A stretch of 21,083 nucleotides of DNA from an uncultured Mitsuokella sp. (lineage in GTDB: Bacteria > Bacillota > Negativicutes > Selenomonadales > Selenomonadaceae): the NCBI GenBank assembly GCA_900770895.1, contig CAAGMF010000111.1, forward strand, positions 1 to 21,083, written 5' to 3'. Shown in pieces: positions 14,420-21,083 of the stretch. Made by a program: the position numbers and the translations under genes. Numbering within the stretch: position 1 is the stretch's first letter; the number at the start of each line of letters is the position of its first letter. The notes under the pieces are model-generated. The model worked only from the letters and a program-made list of their open reading frames with translations, was not told the DNA's origin and did not search any database.

Positions 14420-15211
14420 ATGAAATTCGGAAAGAAATCGAAGCTTTTGCTCATTCCGGCTATGCTGGCTTCGTTTGGCACGGTCACCGTTGCACCGCTC
14501 ACTGCGGAGGCTTGGACCGACCAGACCCACATGGCTATTGAGCGCGCTGCTGGCCTTTCGAGCTATCAGAACGCTTGCGCTCCGGATGTCGCGAAGGCTG
14601 TAGCTGGTATCAACAAGCTGCACAAGAACGATGGCCAGGGCCACTTCTTTGACGCTTCGAAGCCGCCGACACGCAAGGACGTCGAGGAGCAGCTCGAGAT
14701 GATCGGCATGAGCCGCGACGACGCTCCGGATGGCTGGATACTTGGCGCTATCATCAATGCGACGCGCAAGTCGAAGGCCTACACGGAGATGGGCAAGTTC
14801 GACGACTATGACTACGCCATCCTCGGCCACTACTGCGGCGATCTCTCACAGCCGCTGCACATGTCGGTCTATGATGACTTCAACCGCAAGCATCACCTGA
14901 ATGTCGACCAGACCCTGAACCACAGCGATGTGAAATGGGATGTCGACGGTGTACCTCTCATCACGAAAGAGATGACGGTAGACGACAGCGTGAAGTTCGA
15001 GAATGAGGATCAGATCATCGACTACATGCTGAAGATAGCGAACGAGTCGTACGAGCTGGCTCAGACCATGCGCAAAGAGAACCGCGAGCTCACGCACGAC
15101 GAGGCCATCCAGCGCATCAACCGCTCCGCCACATTCTTCCGTGCTCTCATGAAGTACTGCGGCAAGAACATAAACAACGATGAGGCTGTTCACTACGTGA
15201 CTGCGAAGTAA
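14420..15211 (+). CDS. Secreted S1/P1 nuclease / zinc-dependent phospholipase C superfamily enzyme
   Basis: A 263-residue protein. A Sec signal peptide ends AEA at residue 31, so the mature protein starts with Trp32; in this superfamily the N-terminal Trp itself binds zinc. Further candidate ligands: His37 (mature position 6, as His6 in nuclease P1), His75 in GHFFDAS (compare HFYDP in phospholipase C), the trio His137-Asp141-His147 in GHYCGDLSQPLHM with the same 4 and 6 spacing as in both families, and His159-xxx-Asp163. HxxxD rather than HxxxE and Trp1/His6 favour S1/P1 nuclease; HFFD favours phospholipase C. The expected Asp ligand 14-15 residues before His75 is not obvious. The ribosome binding site AAAGGAG lies immediately after the MITE-like element. 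A terminator follows at 15356. Confidence 0.8.
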   Translation: MKFGKKSKLLLIPAMLASFGTVTVAPLTAEAWTDQTHMAIERAAGLSSYQNACAPDVAKAVAGINKLHKNDGQGHFFDASKPPTRKDVEEQLEMIGMSRDDAPDGWILGAIINATRKSKAYTEMGKFDDYDYAILGHYCGDLSQPLHMSVYDDFNRKHHLNVDQTLNHSDVKWDVDGVPLITKEMTVDDSVKFENEDQIIDYMLKIANESYELAQTMRKENRELTHDEAIQRINRSATFFRALMKYCGKNINNDEAVHYVTAK

Positions 15212-15256
15212 CAGGTTTCCCCCTTAAGGTAATACAATATTTCTTCTATCTATCTG

Positions 15257-15319
15257 AACCCCAATCCTTAACCCTTAAACCCTAAATACTAAAAACCCTA
15301 ACCCCTAATCTCTATACTT
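15257..15319. repeat. G-free, telomere-like (T)TAA(A)CCC degenerate repeat
   Basis: Sixty-three consecutive bases with no G on the plus strand, containing irregular units such as TTAACCC, TTAAACCC, TAAATAC, TAAAAACCC and TAACCCC. The minus strand has five runs of three or four G and could form a G-quadruplex with long loops. With the next 40 bases, also G-free, only one G occurs in 104 bases (15257-15360). Confidence 0.6.
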
Positions 15320-15336
15320 GTTACCTCCTATACAAA

Positions 15337-15355
15337 ACCATATACCATATACCAT
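15337..15355. repeat. ACCATAT heptamer repeat (2.7 copies)
   Basis: ACCATAT twice then ACCAT, directly before the terminator. The same heptamer occurs at 11486 and, inverted and degenerate, at 17528. Confidence 0.6.
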
Positions 15356-15392
15356 AAAAAGGCCATTACGCAAAATGCGTAATGGCTTTTTT
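15356..15392. terminator. Bidirectional terminator between the nuclease-like gene and nadE
   Basis: GCCATTACGCA (15362-15372), loop AAA, TGCGTAATGGC (15376-15386), with AAAAA before and TTTTTT after, so it can end both convergent transcripts. Confidence 0.92.
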
Positions 15393-15393
15393 A

Positions 15394-15418
15394 AAGCCTT
15401 CCCCACAGGGGAAGGCTT
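15394..15418. repeat. Solo palindrome related to the MITE-like element end
   Basis: AAGCCTTCCCC-ACA-GGGGAAGGCTT, a perfect 11-base stem six bases after the nadE stop. It matches the first 11 bases of the element at 14195. It forms a second hairpin in tandem with the nadE terminator. Confidence 0.7.
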
Positions 15419-15423
15419 CCTTT

Positions 15424-17322
15424 TTACTGTTTCAGCAGTTCTTCTTTGAGCTCGCGGTAGCGGCGGGTGTAGTAGGGGCCGTTCTGGGCTTCGCGGTGGT
15501 CGAAGCCGTAGGCGCGGCGGGAAACGGCCAGGATCGGCGGGGCCTGGATGCGTTTCGCGATGGCCATGCCGGTGAACAGGTTCCACCAGCGTTCGAGATC
15601 GGCGATGAAGTCCTTGGCCGTGGGGAAATACTGTTTGACGAGTCCCGGCTCGCAGCCGAGATTTTCCTCGAGCGTGCCAGCGGCATACCACTCGAGGATG
15701 TCCTCCGGGGCGGCTTTCTGCCAGCGTTCGACGAAGGCGCGGAAGAGGAAGTCGTGGTAGGGGTACTTTAGCGGGTCGCCTTTGCCCTCGTCGACGTTCT
15801 GGGCATTCGAGAGTTCGGCGCTCGGCACGATGTCGATGATGCCCTGCGGGATGACCTCGCGTCCGTATACGACGTCGTTCAGATAGTGAGCCAGCGCGTA
15901 GACCTGATATTTCCAGAGATCAGCGAGCGCGCAGAGGAAGCCGGACTGGTCGCCGTAGAGCGTCGAGTAGCCGACGGTCGTCTCGGCCTTGTTCGCGTTG
16001 CAGGTGAAGCCGCCGCCAAAGGCTGCTGCAGCTCCGGCCAGTACGCGCGCCGAGCGGTCACGGGCCTGGATGTTCTCGAGCGTGAACGATGATACCTCGA
16101 GATGCGACTCCTGACCGTCCTGCAGCAGCGTCATGGGCGCCTGCTGCAGCTGGGACTTGGTGTGCTCGACGGACTCCTGGATCGGGACGACCATGTATTC
16201 GCAGCCGATGTTGCGGGCGAGCTGGGCCGAGAGGCCCTTCGTCGTCTCGGAGTTGAACACGCTCGGCATATTCACGAGCAACAGGTTTTCCGGCGGCAGT
16301 ATCGTCGCATAGAGAGCAGCGGCGACTGCGGAGTCGATGCCGCCCGATATGCCGATGACGACGCGACGCATATGGATATCGGCGAGGAAATGTTTGATGC
16401 CGTAGTGCAGGGCTTCATATATATGAGCAGTCTCGGATTCGGCCGGAACCGCAGCGGCCGGACTGGCACCGGCCTGCAGGGCGTCGAGCTCGATGACGGG
16501 CATCTGCTCCTCGTACTGGGGGACGGATAGTACGACCCGGCCGTCCGCATCGTAGGCCGTGCTGGAGCCATCGAATGTATATATGGTCTTGCCGTTGTTC
16601 TGCAGGCCGATGCAGTTGACATAGACGAGCGGTACCCTTGCGCGCTGGGCATGGGCTCCGAACAGCTTGTTGCGACGTTCGTTCTTGCCCAGCGTGTACG
16701 GCGAGGTGGAGATGTTCACGTAGAGCTTGATGCCGCGCTGCTTTGCAAGCATGGCGAAAGGTGACATCTCATAGTTCTCGCTCCAGGCATCCTCGCAGAT
16801 GAGACAGCCGATGCGGCAGCGCTGGCCGCGGATGGTGAGCGTCACCGGCGAGATGAGGCTCTCGGGCGTCGTGGAGAGCTCGCGGGCCAGTTTCTGCAGG
16901 CTGAAGAAATGCCGCGTGTCGTCGAATTCGCGGTAGTTCGGCATGAGCGTCTTGATCGCGTAGGGATAGGGCATGTTGTCCGGCTGGACGAGGCGGCCGT
17001 CCTGCGCCGTGAAGAAAGCGTTGTACTTGCGCACGCGGCCATCGTTGTTCTTCTTGTCCCAGTCGATGGCGACATTGCCGAACATGACGACGATGCCCTG
17101 TGCCGCAGCGATGATGTCGCGGCCGTAGCTCTCGCAGTCGCGCAGGAAAGAGGTCTGCTCCCACGTGTCGCCGAGCAGGTAGCCGGGGACGGCCATCTCC
17201 GGGAATATGACGATATCGGCGCCGGCCTCTTTGGCGGCTGCGATATGGGTCAGTATGTTCTGCGTGTTGAGGTCGGGATGTCCCGGCACGACTTCGATTT
17301 GTCCTAAAGCAATTTTCAGCAA
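15424..17322 (-). CDS. nadE: Glutamine-dependent NAD+ synthase
   Basis: A 632-residue two-domain enzyme converting deamido-NAD to NAD with glutamine as nitrogen donor. The N-terminal nitrilase-type glutaminase domain (about 1-270) shows the triad Glu42 (VIFPEMAVPG), Lys124 (KTLMPNYREFD) and Cys176 (LICEDAW). The C-terminal synthetase domain has the PP-loop GISGGIDSAVAAAL (about residues 320-335), followed by TLYGDQSGFLCALADLWKYQ and the late PILAVSRRAYGFDHRE segment. The start is TTG at 17322 because GAGGTG lies 6 bases before it and LKIALGQIE is the usual N-terminus; an upstream ATG at 17370 lacks a ribosome binding site. It is convergent with the nuclease-like gene and divergent from thrC. 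Confidence 0.95.
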   Translation of the reverse strand: MLKIALGQIEVVPGHPDLNTQNILTHIAAAKEAGADIVIFPEMAVPGYLLGDTWEQTSFLRDCESYGRDIIAAAQGIVVMFGNVAIDWDKKNNDGRVRKYNAFFTAQDGRLVQPDNMPYPYAIKTLMPNYREFDDTRHFFSLQKLARELSTTPESLISPVTLTIRGQRCRIGCLICEDAWSENYEMSPFAMLAKQRGIKLYVNISTSPYTLGKNERRNKLFGAHAQRARVPLVYVNCIGLQNNGKTIYTFDGSSTAYDADGRVVLSVPQYEEQMPVIELDALQAGASPAAAVPAESETAHIYEALHYGIKHFLADIHMRRVVIGISGGIDSAVAAALYATILPPENLLLVNMPSVFNSETTKGLSAQLARNIGCEYMVVPIQESVEHTKSQLQQAPMTLLQDGQESHLEVSSFTLENIQARDRSARVLAGAAAAFGGGFTCNANKAETTVGYSTLYGDQSGFLCALADLWKYQVYALAHYLNDVVYGREVIPQGIIDIVPSAELSNAQNVDEGKGDPLKYPYHDFLFRAFVERWQKAAPEDILEWYAAGTLEENLGCEPGLVKQYFPTAKDFIADLERWWNLFTGMAIAKRIQAPPILAVSRRAYGFDHREAQNGPYYTRRYRELKEELLKQ

Positions 17323-17328
17323 AATGAA

Positions 17329-17334
17329 CACCTC
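17329..17334 (-). promoter_or_regulatory. Ribosome binding site deciding the nadE TTG start
   Basis: GAGGTG on the minus strand, 6 bases before the TTG at 17322. The longer frame starting at 17370 has nothing comparable. Confidence 0.6.
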
Positions 17335-17370
17335 GCAAAGGATTGACGGTTTTTCTGAGAAATTCCTCAT

Positions 17371-17570
17371 CGGAAACGCAGCTGCGGAGCATTTGCCTAT
17401 GGTAAAATATGAGCGGGTGCGTTATAATGATGAGGACTGTTGTTGACGACGGGCCTGCTATCGGCAGGTCTGTGATGAGTCATGATAGTTTAATTTTAGC
17501 ATGATATAAAGAAATGTAAAAGCTAAAATATGGTATATGAATATGGCGTTTTGATTTAGGAGGAAGCTAC
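17371..17570. promoter_or_regulatory. Divergent nadE/thrC control region
   Basis: Contains a possible -10 TATAAT (17423-17428) with no good -35, a hairpin GGGCCTGC/GCAGGTCT (17451-17471, two G-T pairs), a palindrome ATGAGTCAT (17475-17483), and a degenerate ATATGG heptamer run (17528-17546). TAGGAGGAAG (17557-17566) is the strong thrC ribosome binding site. No promoter can be assigned with confidence. Confidence 0.35.
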
Positions 17571-19070
17571 ATGCAGTATAAAAGCACTCGCGGCGCAGCC
17601 GCCAACCTTTCCTCGGCTGAGGCTATCATAAAGGGCATTGCCAGCGATGGCGGCCTGTTCGTGCCCGACTCGGTTCCGGCAGTCGATCTGGACTTCATCA
17701 CTGGTCTCGTGCCGCTCTCCTATGAGGAGCGCGCTGCCCGTGTGCTGGGCCTGTTCCTGACGGACTACACGGCGGACGAGATCAAGGGCTGCGTGGAGCG
17801 GGCCTATGGCGGCGGGAAGTTCGATACGGAGCGCCGCGCACCGACGCGTGTGCTAGAAGCGGGCAATCTCGCCATACTCGAGCTCTGGCATGGGCCGACA
17901 AGTGCTTTCAAAGATATGGCTCTGCAGCTGCTGCCGCAGCTCATGAGCACGGCCCTGAAGAAGACGGGCGAGAAGGACGATGTCCTGATCCTCGTCGCGA
18001 CGTCGGGCGACACGGGCAAGGCCGCGCTCGAAGGGTTCTGCGATGTGCCGCAGACGAAGATCATGGTGTTCTATCCGCAGGGCGGCGTCAGCCACATCCA
18101 GCAGTTGCAGATGCTGACGCAGGCCGGCAGCAATGTGAACGTCACGGCGGTCACCGGCAACTTCGATGATGCCCAGAGCGGCGTGAAGGCCATATTCGGC
18201 GATGCGGACATCGCAGCCCGGCTCGCGGAGCAGGGCGTGAAGCTGTCCTCGGCCAACTCGATCAACTGGGGCCGTCTCGTGCCGCAGATCGTCTACTATT
18301 TCAGCTCTTATGCCGATCTGCTGGCTGCTGGCAGCATAGAGGCCGGCCAGAAGATAAACTTCTGCGTGCCGACCGGCAACTTCGGCGATATCCTCGCGGG
18401 CTACTATGCGATGCGCATGGGGCTGCCTGTGAACAAGCTCATCTGCGCCTCGAACGCGAACAACGTGCTGACGGATTTCCTGCGCACGGGCGTGTATGAC
18501 CGCAACCGTGCGTTCCACAAGACGATCACGCCGTCGATGGATATCCTCATATCGAGCAACCTCGAGCGCCTGCTGTACCATGTGACAGGCGATGCCGCGC
18601 GCGTCGCGGGCTGGATGCAGGAGCTCGCTGCGACGGGTCGCTACGATGTTGGCGCCGACGTGCTGGCCGATATCCAGAAAGTATTCTGGGCGGACTGGGT
18701 CGGCGACGATGATACGCGGGCACTCATTGGCCGGGCTTTCCAGAACTATCACTATGTCCCCGACACTCATACGGCCGTGGCCTGGGAGGTCGCTGAGCAC
18801 TATCGCCAGGCGACTGGCGACACGGCTACGCCGCTCGTCGTCGTCTCGACGGCCAGTCCGTACAAGTTCGGCGTGAGCGTCCTGCCGGCACTCGGCGAGA
18901 GCGTGGAGGGGCTGGATGATTTCGCGATACTCGACCGGCTGCAGGTCGTCAGCGGGACGCCGGCTCCTGAGGGGCTGTCCTCGCTGCGTCACAAAGAGAT
19001 CCGCCACAAGGATGTCGTGGCACCGGCCGACATGCCGCAGGCCGTACTGGACTTTGCCAGCCGGAAATGA
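17571..19070 (+). CDS. thrC: Threonine synthase
   Basis: A 499-residue PLP enzyme converting O-phosphohomoserine to threonine. Residues 1-85 are the threonine-synthase N-terminal domain (STRGAAANLSSAEAIIKGIA, DGGLFVPDSVP). The PLP lysine is Lys114 in GPTSAFKDMALQLLPQL. LVATSGDTGKAALEGF and FCVPTGNFGDILAGYYA are typical phosphate- and cofactor-binding segments. The length fits the longer bacterial/fungal class. The start ATG has an excellent TAGGAGGAAG ribosome binding site. It is followed after 25 bases by trmL with no terminator, so transcription probably continues through trmL and murB. Confidence 0.96.
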   Translation: MQYKSTRGAAANLSSAEAIIKGIASDGGLFVPDSVPAVDLDFITGLVPLSYEERAARVLGLFLTDYTADEIKGCVERAYGGGKFDTERRAPTRVLEAGNLAILELWHGPTSAFKDMALQLLPQLMSTALKKTGEKDDVLILVATSGDTGKAALEGFCDVPQTKIMVFYPQGGVSHIQQLQMLTQAGSNVNVTAVTGNFDDAQSGVKAIFGDADIAARLAEQGVKLSSANSINWGRLVPQIVYYFSSYADLLAAGSIEAGQKINFCVPTGNFGDILAGYYAMRMGLPVNKLICASNANNVLTDFLRTGVYDRNRAFHKTITPSMDILISSNLERLLYHVTGDAARVAGWMQELAATGRYDVGADVLADIQKVFWADWVGDDDTRALIGRAFQNYHYVPDTHTAVAWEVAEHYRQATGDTATPLVVVSTASPYKFGVSVLPALGESVEGLDDFAILDRLQVVSGTPAPEGLSSLRHKEIRHKDVVAPADMPQAVLDFASRK

Positions 19071-19095
19071 TTAGAGCATAGAAGAGACGATTGAT

Positions 19096-19590
19096 TTGCA
19101 TATAGTACTTATCGCGCCGGAGATCCCCGGCAACACCGGTAATATATCGCGCTTGTGCGCGGCTACGGGCATCGAGCTCGATCTCGTGCGGCCGCTCGGC
19201 TTCTCGACCGATGACAAGCATCTGAAGCGGGCCGGGCTCGACTACTGGCAGTTCCTGTCCGTACATTATCATGATGATTTCAGCGAGGTGCTCGAGCGCT
19301 ACCGGGGGCACCATTTCTACTATCTGTCCTCGAAAGGGCCGCGTGCCTATAGCGAAATCAGCTATACGCCGGAGGATATCATCGTCTTCGGCTGCGAGTC
19401 GAAGGGGATACCGGAGGACATACTGGCCGCGCATTGGGACGAATGCGTGCGCATACCGATGATCCATGAGGCCCGCTCGCTGAATCTGTCGAGCTCGGCG
19501 GCCATCGTGGCCTACGAAGCTCTGCGCCAGAACGGCTTTCCCGGCCTGACCGGCCATGGCCGCGGCCTGCATTCCAGCAGCCCGATATGA
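19096..19590 (+). CDS. trmL: tRNA (cytidine(34)-2'-O)-methyltransferase TrmL
   Basis: A 164-residue SPOUT-class (knotted) methyltransferase that 2'-O-methylates the wobble base of certain leucine tRNAs. The N-terminal HIVLIAPEIPGNTGNISRLC, the DIIVFGCESKGIPEDIL motif and the C-terminal RIPMIHEARSLNLSSSAAIV form the SAM-binding trefoil knot. The start is TTG at 19096 with only a weak GAAGAGA ribosome binding site. The stop overlaps an ATG in the murB frame, but the real murB start is probably later. Confidence 0.93.
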   Translation: MHIVLIAPEIPGNTGNISRLCAATGIELDLVRPLGFSTDDKHLKRAGLDYWQFLSVHYHDDFSEVLERYRGHHFYYLSSKGPRAYSEISYTPEDIIVFGCESKGIPEDILAAHWDECVRIPMIHEARSLNLSSSAAIVAYEALRQNGFPGLTGHGRGLHSSSPI

Positions 19591-19642
19591 TTCGTGGTGC
19601 CGTTTGGAGGCGGCATTGGGGACAGCAAGCATTTGATTATTT

Positions 19643-19648
19643 GGGGGA
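19643..19648 (+). promoter_or_regulatory. Ribosome binding site deciding the murB start
   Basis: GGGGGA, 7 bases before the GTG at 19656. The alternative ATG at 19587 overlaps the trmL stop but has no ribosome binding site and adds 23 residues unlike the family N-terminus. Confidence 0.6.
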
Positions 19649-19655
19649 TAATTTC

Positions 19656-20570
19656 GTGATAGATAAACAGTTCGTAGATGCCTGCCGGGGCTTTCTGCAG
19701 CCGGAGCAGGTGCTGGTCGATGAGCCGATGCGGCGTCAGACCACATTCCAGATCGGAGGGCCGGCCGACTGCGTCATATTCCCGGCCACGCTGGCGGAGA
19801 CGCAGCAGGTACTGCACCTCGTGCATGTATTCGGCCTGCCGCTGACCATTCTTGGCAATGGCTCGAATGTGCTCGTGCGCGACCATGGCATACGCGGAGT
19901 AGTCGTGAAGTTCGGCGAGCCGATGTCCTATATACGGGTGCAGGGCAACCAGATCATAGCCGGTGCCGGTGCGCTGCTGAAGGACATTTCGGAGGCAGCT
20001 GCGGCTCATGCCCTGAGCGGATGCGAGTATGCCTGCGGCATACCCGGCAGCATCGGCGGGGCCGTGTTCATGAATGCCGGTGCCTATGGCGGTGAGACGA
20101 AGCAGGTCGTCGCCTCCGTGCGCTCCGTGACGCCGGAGGGCGAGATCAAGGAATACAAGGCGGCCGAGCTCGAACTGGGCTACCGCCACAGCATATTCCA
20201 GACGAATGGCGAGGCAATCGCCGAGGTCACACTCGCCCTGCAGCCGGGGGATGAGTCAGCAATCCGTGCCGTCATCGCCGACTACACGCAGCGGCGCGAA
20301 GCGAAGCAGCCGCTCGAGATGCCGAGCGCTGGCAGCACATTCAAACGTCCTGAGGGCTATTTCGCCGGCACCCTCATCGATCAGACCGGGCTGAAGGGGT
20401 TGCGCGTCGGCGGTGCCGAGGTCTCGACAAAGCATGCGGGCTTCGTCGTGAATGCGGGCGAGGCGACGTGCGAGGATGTCATCGGCCTCATCCATGAGGT
20501 CCAGCACCGGGTGAAGGCAGCGCATGGCGTCGATCTTTGCCCCGAGGTGCGCATCATCGGCGAGAAATAA
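19656..20570 (+). CDS. murB: UDP-N-acetylenolpyruvoylglucosamine reductase MurB
   Basis: A 304-residue FAD enzyme making UDP-N-acetylmuramate, the second committed step of peptidoglycan synthesis. FAD-binding segments: TTFQIGGPADC, LGNGSNVLVRD (Gly67-Asn71 core), GIPGSIGGAVFMNAGAYGG (from Gly128). The catalytic serine is Ser227 in SAGSTFKRP and the catalytic glutamate Glu297 in PEVRIIGEK. Length and absence of the extra loop fit type II MurB of Firmicutes. GTG start chosen for its GGGGGA ribosome binding site. It ends the thrC-trmL-murB unit at a strong terminator. Confidence 0.95.
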   Translation: MIDKQFVDACRGFLQPEQVLVDEPMRRQTTFQIGGPADCVIFPATLAETQQVLHLVHVFGLPLTILGNGSNVLVRDHGIRGVVVKFGEPMSYIRVQGNQIIAGAGALLKDISEAAAAHALSGCEYACGIPGSIGGAVFMNAGAYGGETKQVVASVRSVTPEGEIKEYKAAELELGYRHSIFQTNGEAIAEVTLALQPGDESAIRAVIADYTQRREAKQPLEMPSAGSTFKRPEGYFAGTLIDQTGLKGLRVGGAEVSTKHAGFVVNAGEATCEDVIGLIHEVQHRVKAAHGVDLCPEVRIIGEK

Positions 20571-20585
20571 CCGGAAATATCCAGT

Positions 20586-20623
20586 AGCGGAAAATGATTG
20601 AAAAAATTATTTTCCGCTTTTTT
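20586..20623 (+). terminator. Terminator after murB
   Basis: AGCGGAAAAT (20586-20595) pairs with ATTTTCCGCT (20609-20618), extended inward by GATT/AATT, and runs into TTTTTT. Confidence 0.9.
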
Positions 20624-20719
20624 GCGTCAAAATCCGTCAAACAATAATGACTAAATCTTAATGGAAGAAAAGATGGCGCGAAAGCAGGATAAACCTCATA
20701 AATGTCATGAGAAATGCTG

Positions 20720-20756
20720 TTTATAGGCTATTGACTTTTATAGGCCGATAGGCTAA
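20720..20756 (+). promoter_or_regulatory. Repeated ATAGGC motifs around the pckA -35
   Basis: TTTATAGGC at 20720-20728 and again at 20737-20745 (17 bases apart), and ATAGGCTA at 20723-20730 and 20749-20756. Three ATAGGC cores surround the -35 hexamer, a typical place for an operator. Confidence 0.45.
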
Positions 20757-20762
20757 TATAAT
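20731..20762 (+). promoter_or_regulatory. pckA promoter
   Basis: TTGACT (20731-20736) followed by TAATATAAT (20754-20762). TAATAT gives a 17-base spacer, TATAAT a 20-base spacer. The start codon is about 115 bases downstream. Confidence 0.65.
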
Positions 20763-20787
20763 ACACGGATTGAGCGAACGGCCTGCC

Positions 20788-20807
20788 GGATAAAGTGAAA
20801 TTTATCC
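20788..20807 (+). promoter_or_regulatory. Perfect inverted repeat in the pckA leader
   Basis: GGATAAA-GTGAAA-TTTATCC, 7-base arms with a 6-base gap, 26 bases after the -10. It could be an operator or an mRNA hairpin; the responsible regulator is unknown. Confidence 0.45.
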
Positions 20808-20877
20808 CATATAACAAACAATGGCAAGCACGCACAATTGAGACGTTTTATTTTATTGAAAGAGGTTGAGTGCAAAA

Positions 20878-21083
20878 ATGGCAAACATCGATCTTACTCA
20901 GTATGGTATCACGGGCACCACGGAAATTGTCTACAATCCTTCCTACAAGACATTGTTCGAGGAGGAGACGAAGGAAGGCCTGACGGGCTATGAGAAGGGC
21001 CAGGTTTCCGAACTCGGTGCTGTGGATGTCAAGACGGGCATCTTCACGGGCCGTTCGCCTAAAGATAAATTCATCGTTGATGA
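20878..21083 (+). CDS. pckA: Phosphoenolpyruvate carboxykinase (ATP), N-terminal part (3' partial)
   Basis: The first 68 complete codons of an ATP-dependent PEP carboxykinase, cut by the window end. The beginning MANIDLTQYGITGTTEIVYN, then EEETKEGLTGYEKG, ELGAVDVKTGIFTGRSPKDK, matches the family: the GRSPKDK segment is the conserved substrate-binding Arg motif. The enzyme interconverts oxaloacetate and PEP; in succinate/propionate-forming Negativicutes it may run in the carboxylating direction (inference). AGAGGTTGAG serves as ribosome binding site. It has its own promoter with repeated motifs and an inverted repeat in the leader, so it appears to be regulated separately from murB. Confidence 0.95.
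   Translation, partial: MANIDLTQYGITGTTEIVYNPSYKTLFEEETKEGLTGYEKGQVSELGAVDVKTGIFTGRSPKDKFIVD

Larger units (their letters stand above)
20571..20877. other. murB-pckA spacer
   Basis: About 307 bases without a gene. It holds the murB terminator, an AT-rich stretch (20630-20720), the pckA promoter with repeated ATAGGC motifs, and an inverted repeat in the pckA leader. Confidence 0.6.

Noticed and set aside
14136..14532. Minus-strand small frames across the MITE-like element
   Set aside because: They arise from the inverted repeats and have no start signals or family similarity.
17853..19007. Minus-strand open frame of 384 codons opposite thrC
   Set aside because: Antisense to a complete threonine synthase with catalytic lysine; the translation has no recognisable family.
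19587..19655. ATG overlapping the trmL stop as murB start
   Set aside because: No ribosome binding site, and the 23 extra residues do not resemble MurB N-termini; GTG 19656 has GGGGGA at good spacing.

Overview
The window looks like a chromosomal piece of a diderm Firmicute, class Negativicutes, most likely Selenomonadaceae (Selenomonas/Mitsuokella-like). The reasons are a high-GC, Firmicute-type gene order (nrdR, then pgeF-yggS-sepF-proC-ylmH-divIVA-lspA-rluD-pyrR), together with a signal-peptide-bearing outer-membrane beta-barrel protein, which a monoderm would not have. The genus assignment is inference from gene content and codon use; no 16S or other marker was available.

Region 1 (1-9333) is one long plus-strand cluster with overlapping or nearly touching genes: the 3' end of a YgiQ radical-SAM gene, nrdR, a second radical-SAM gene, then the 'ylm' cell-division cluster (pgeF, yggS, sepF, proC, ylmH, divIVA), lspA, rluD and pyrR. 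Translation coupling is evident (4-base overlaps ygiQ/nrdR, divIVA/lspA and lspA/rluD; TGA directly followed by GTG at nrdR/radical SAM; 1-base overlap proC/ylmH). It closes with a strong bidirectional hairpin terminator after pyrR.

Region 2 (9356-15418) is accessory. A minus-strand PD-(D/E)XK (Rpn-type) transposase-like gene is broken by an internal deletion. It is followed by an NCS2 purine permease, a secreted class C acid phosphatase with a long leader, an AT-rich outer-membrane protein whose base composition changes abruptly at the signal-peptide junction, a MITE-like element with roughly 50-base inverted ends, a secreted S1/P1-nuclease/zinc-phospholipase-C-fold enzyme, and a nearly G-free telomere-like spacer. 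The permease and phosphatase promoters share an almost identical motif overlapping the -35 region. I propose, as inference, that permease, phosphatase, outer-membrane protein and nuclease-like enzyme form an extracellular nucleic-acid / purine scavenging locus.

Region 3 (15424-21083) returns to housekeeping genes: nadE (minus), divergent from thrC, followed by trmL and murB, a terminator, and the start of pckA behind a promoter region carrying repeated motifs and a perfect inverted repeat. No tRNA, rRNA, CRISPR array, intact insertion sequence or prophage was seen. The most promising undescribed items are the shared promoter motif linking the scavenging genes, the structured phosphatase leader, and the mosaic outer-membrane protein gene.
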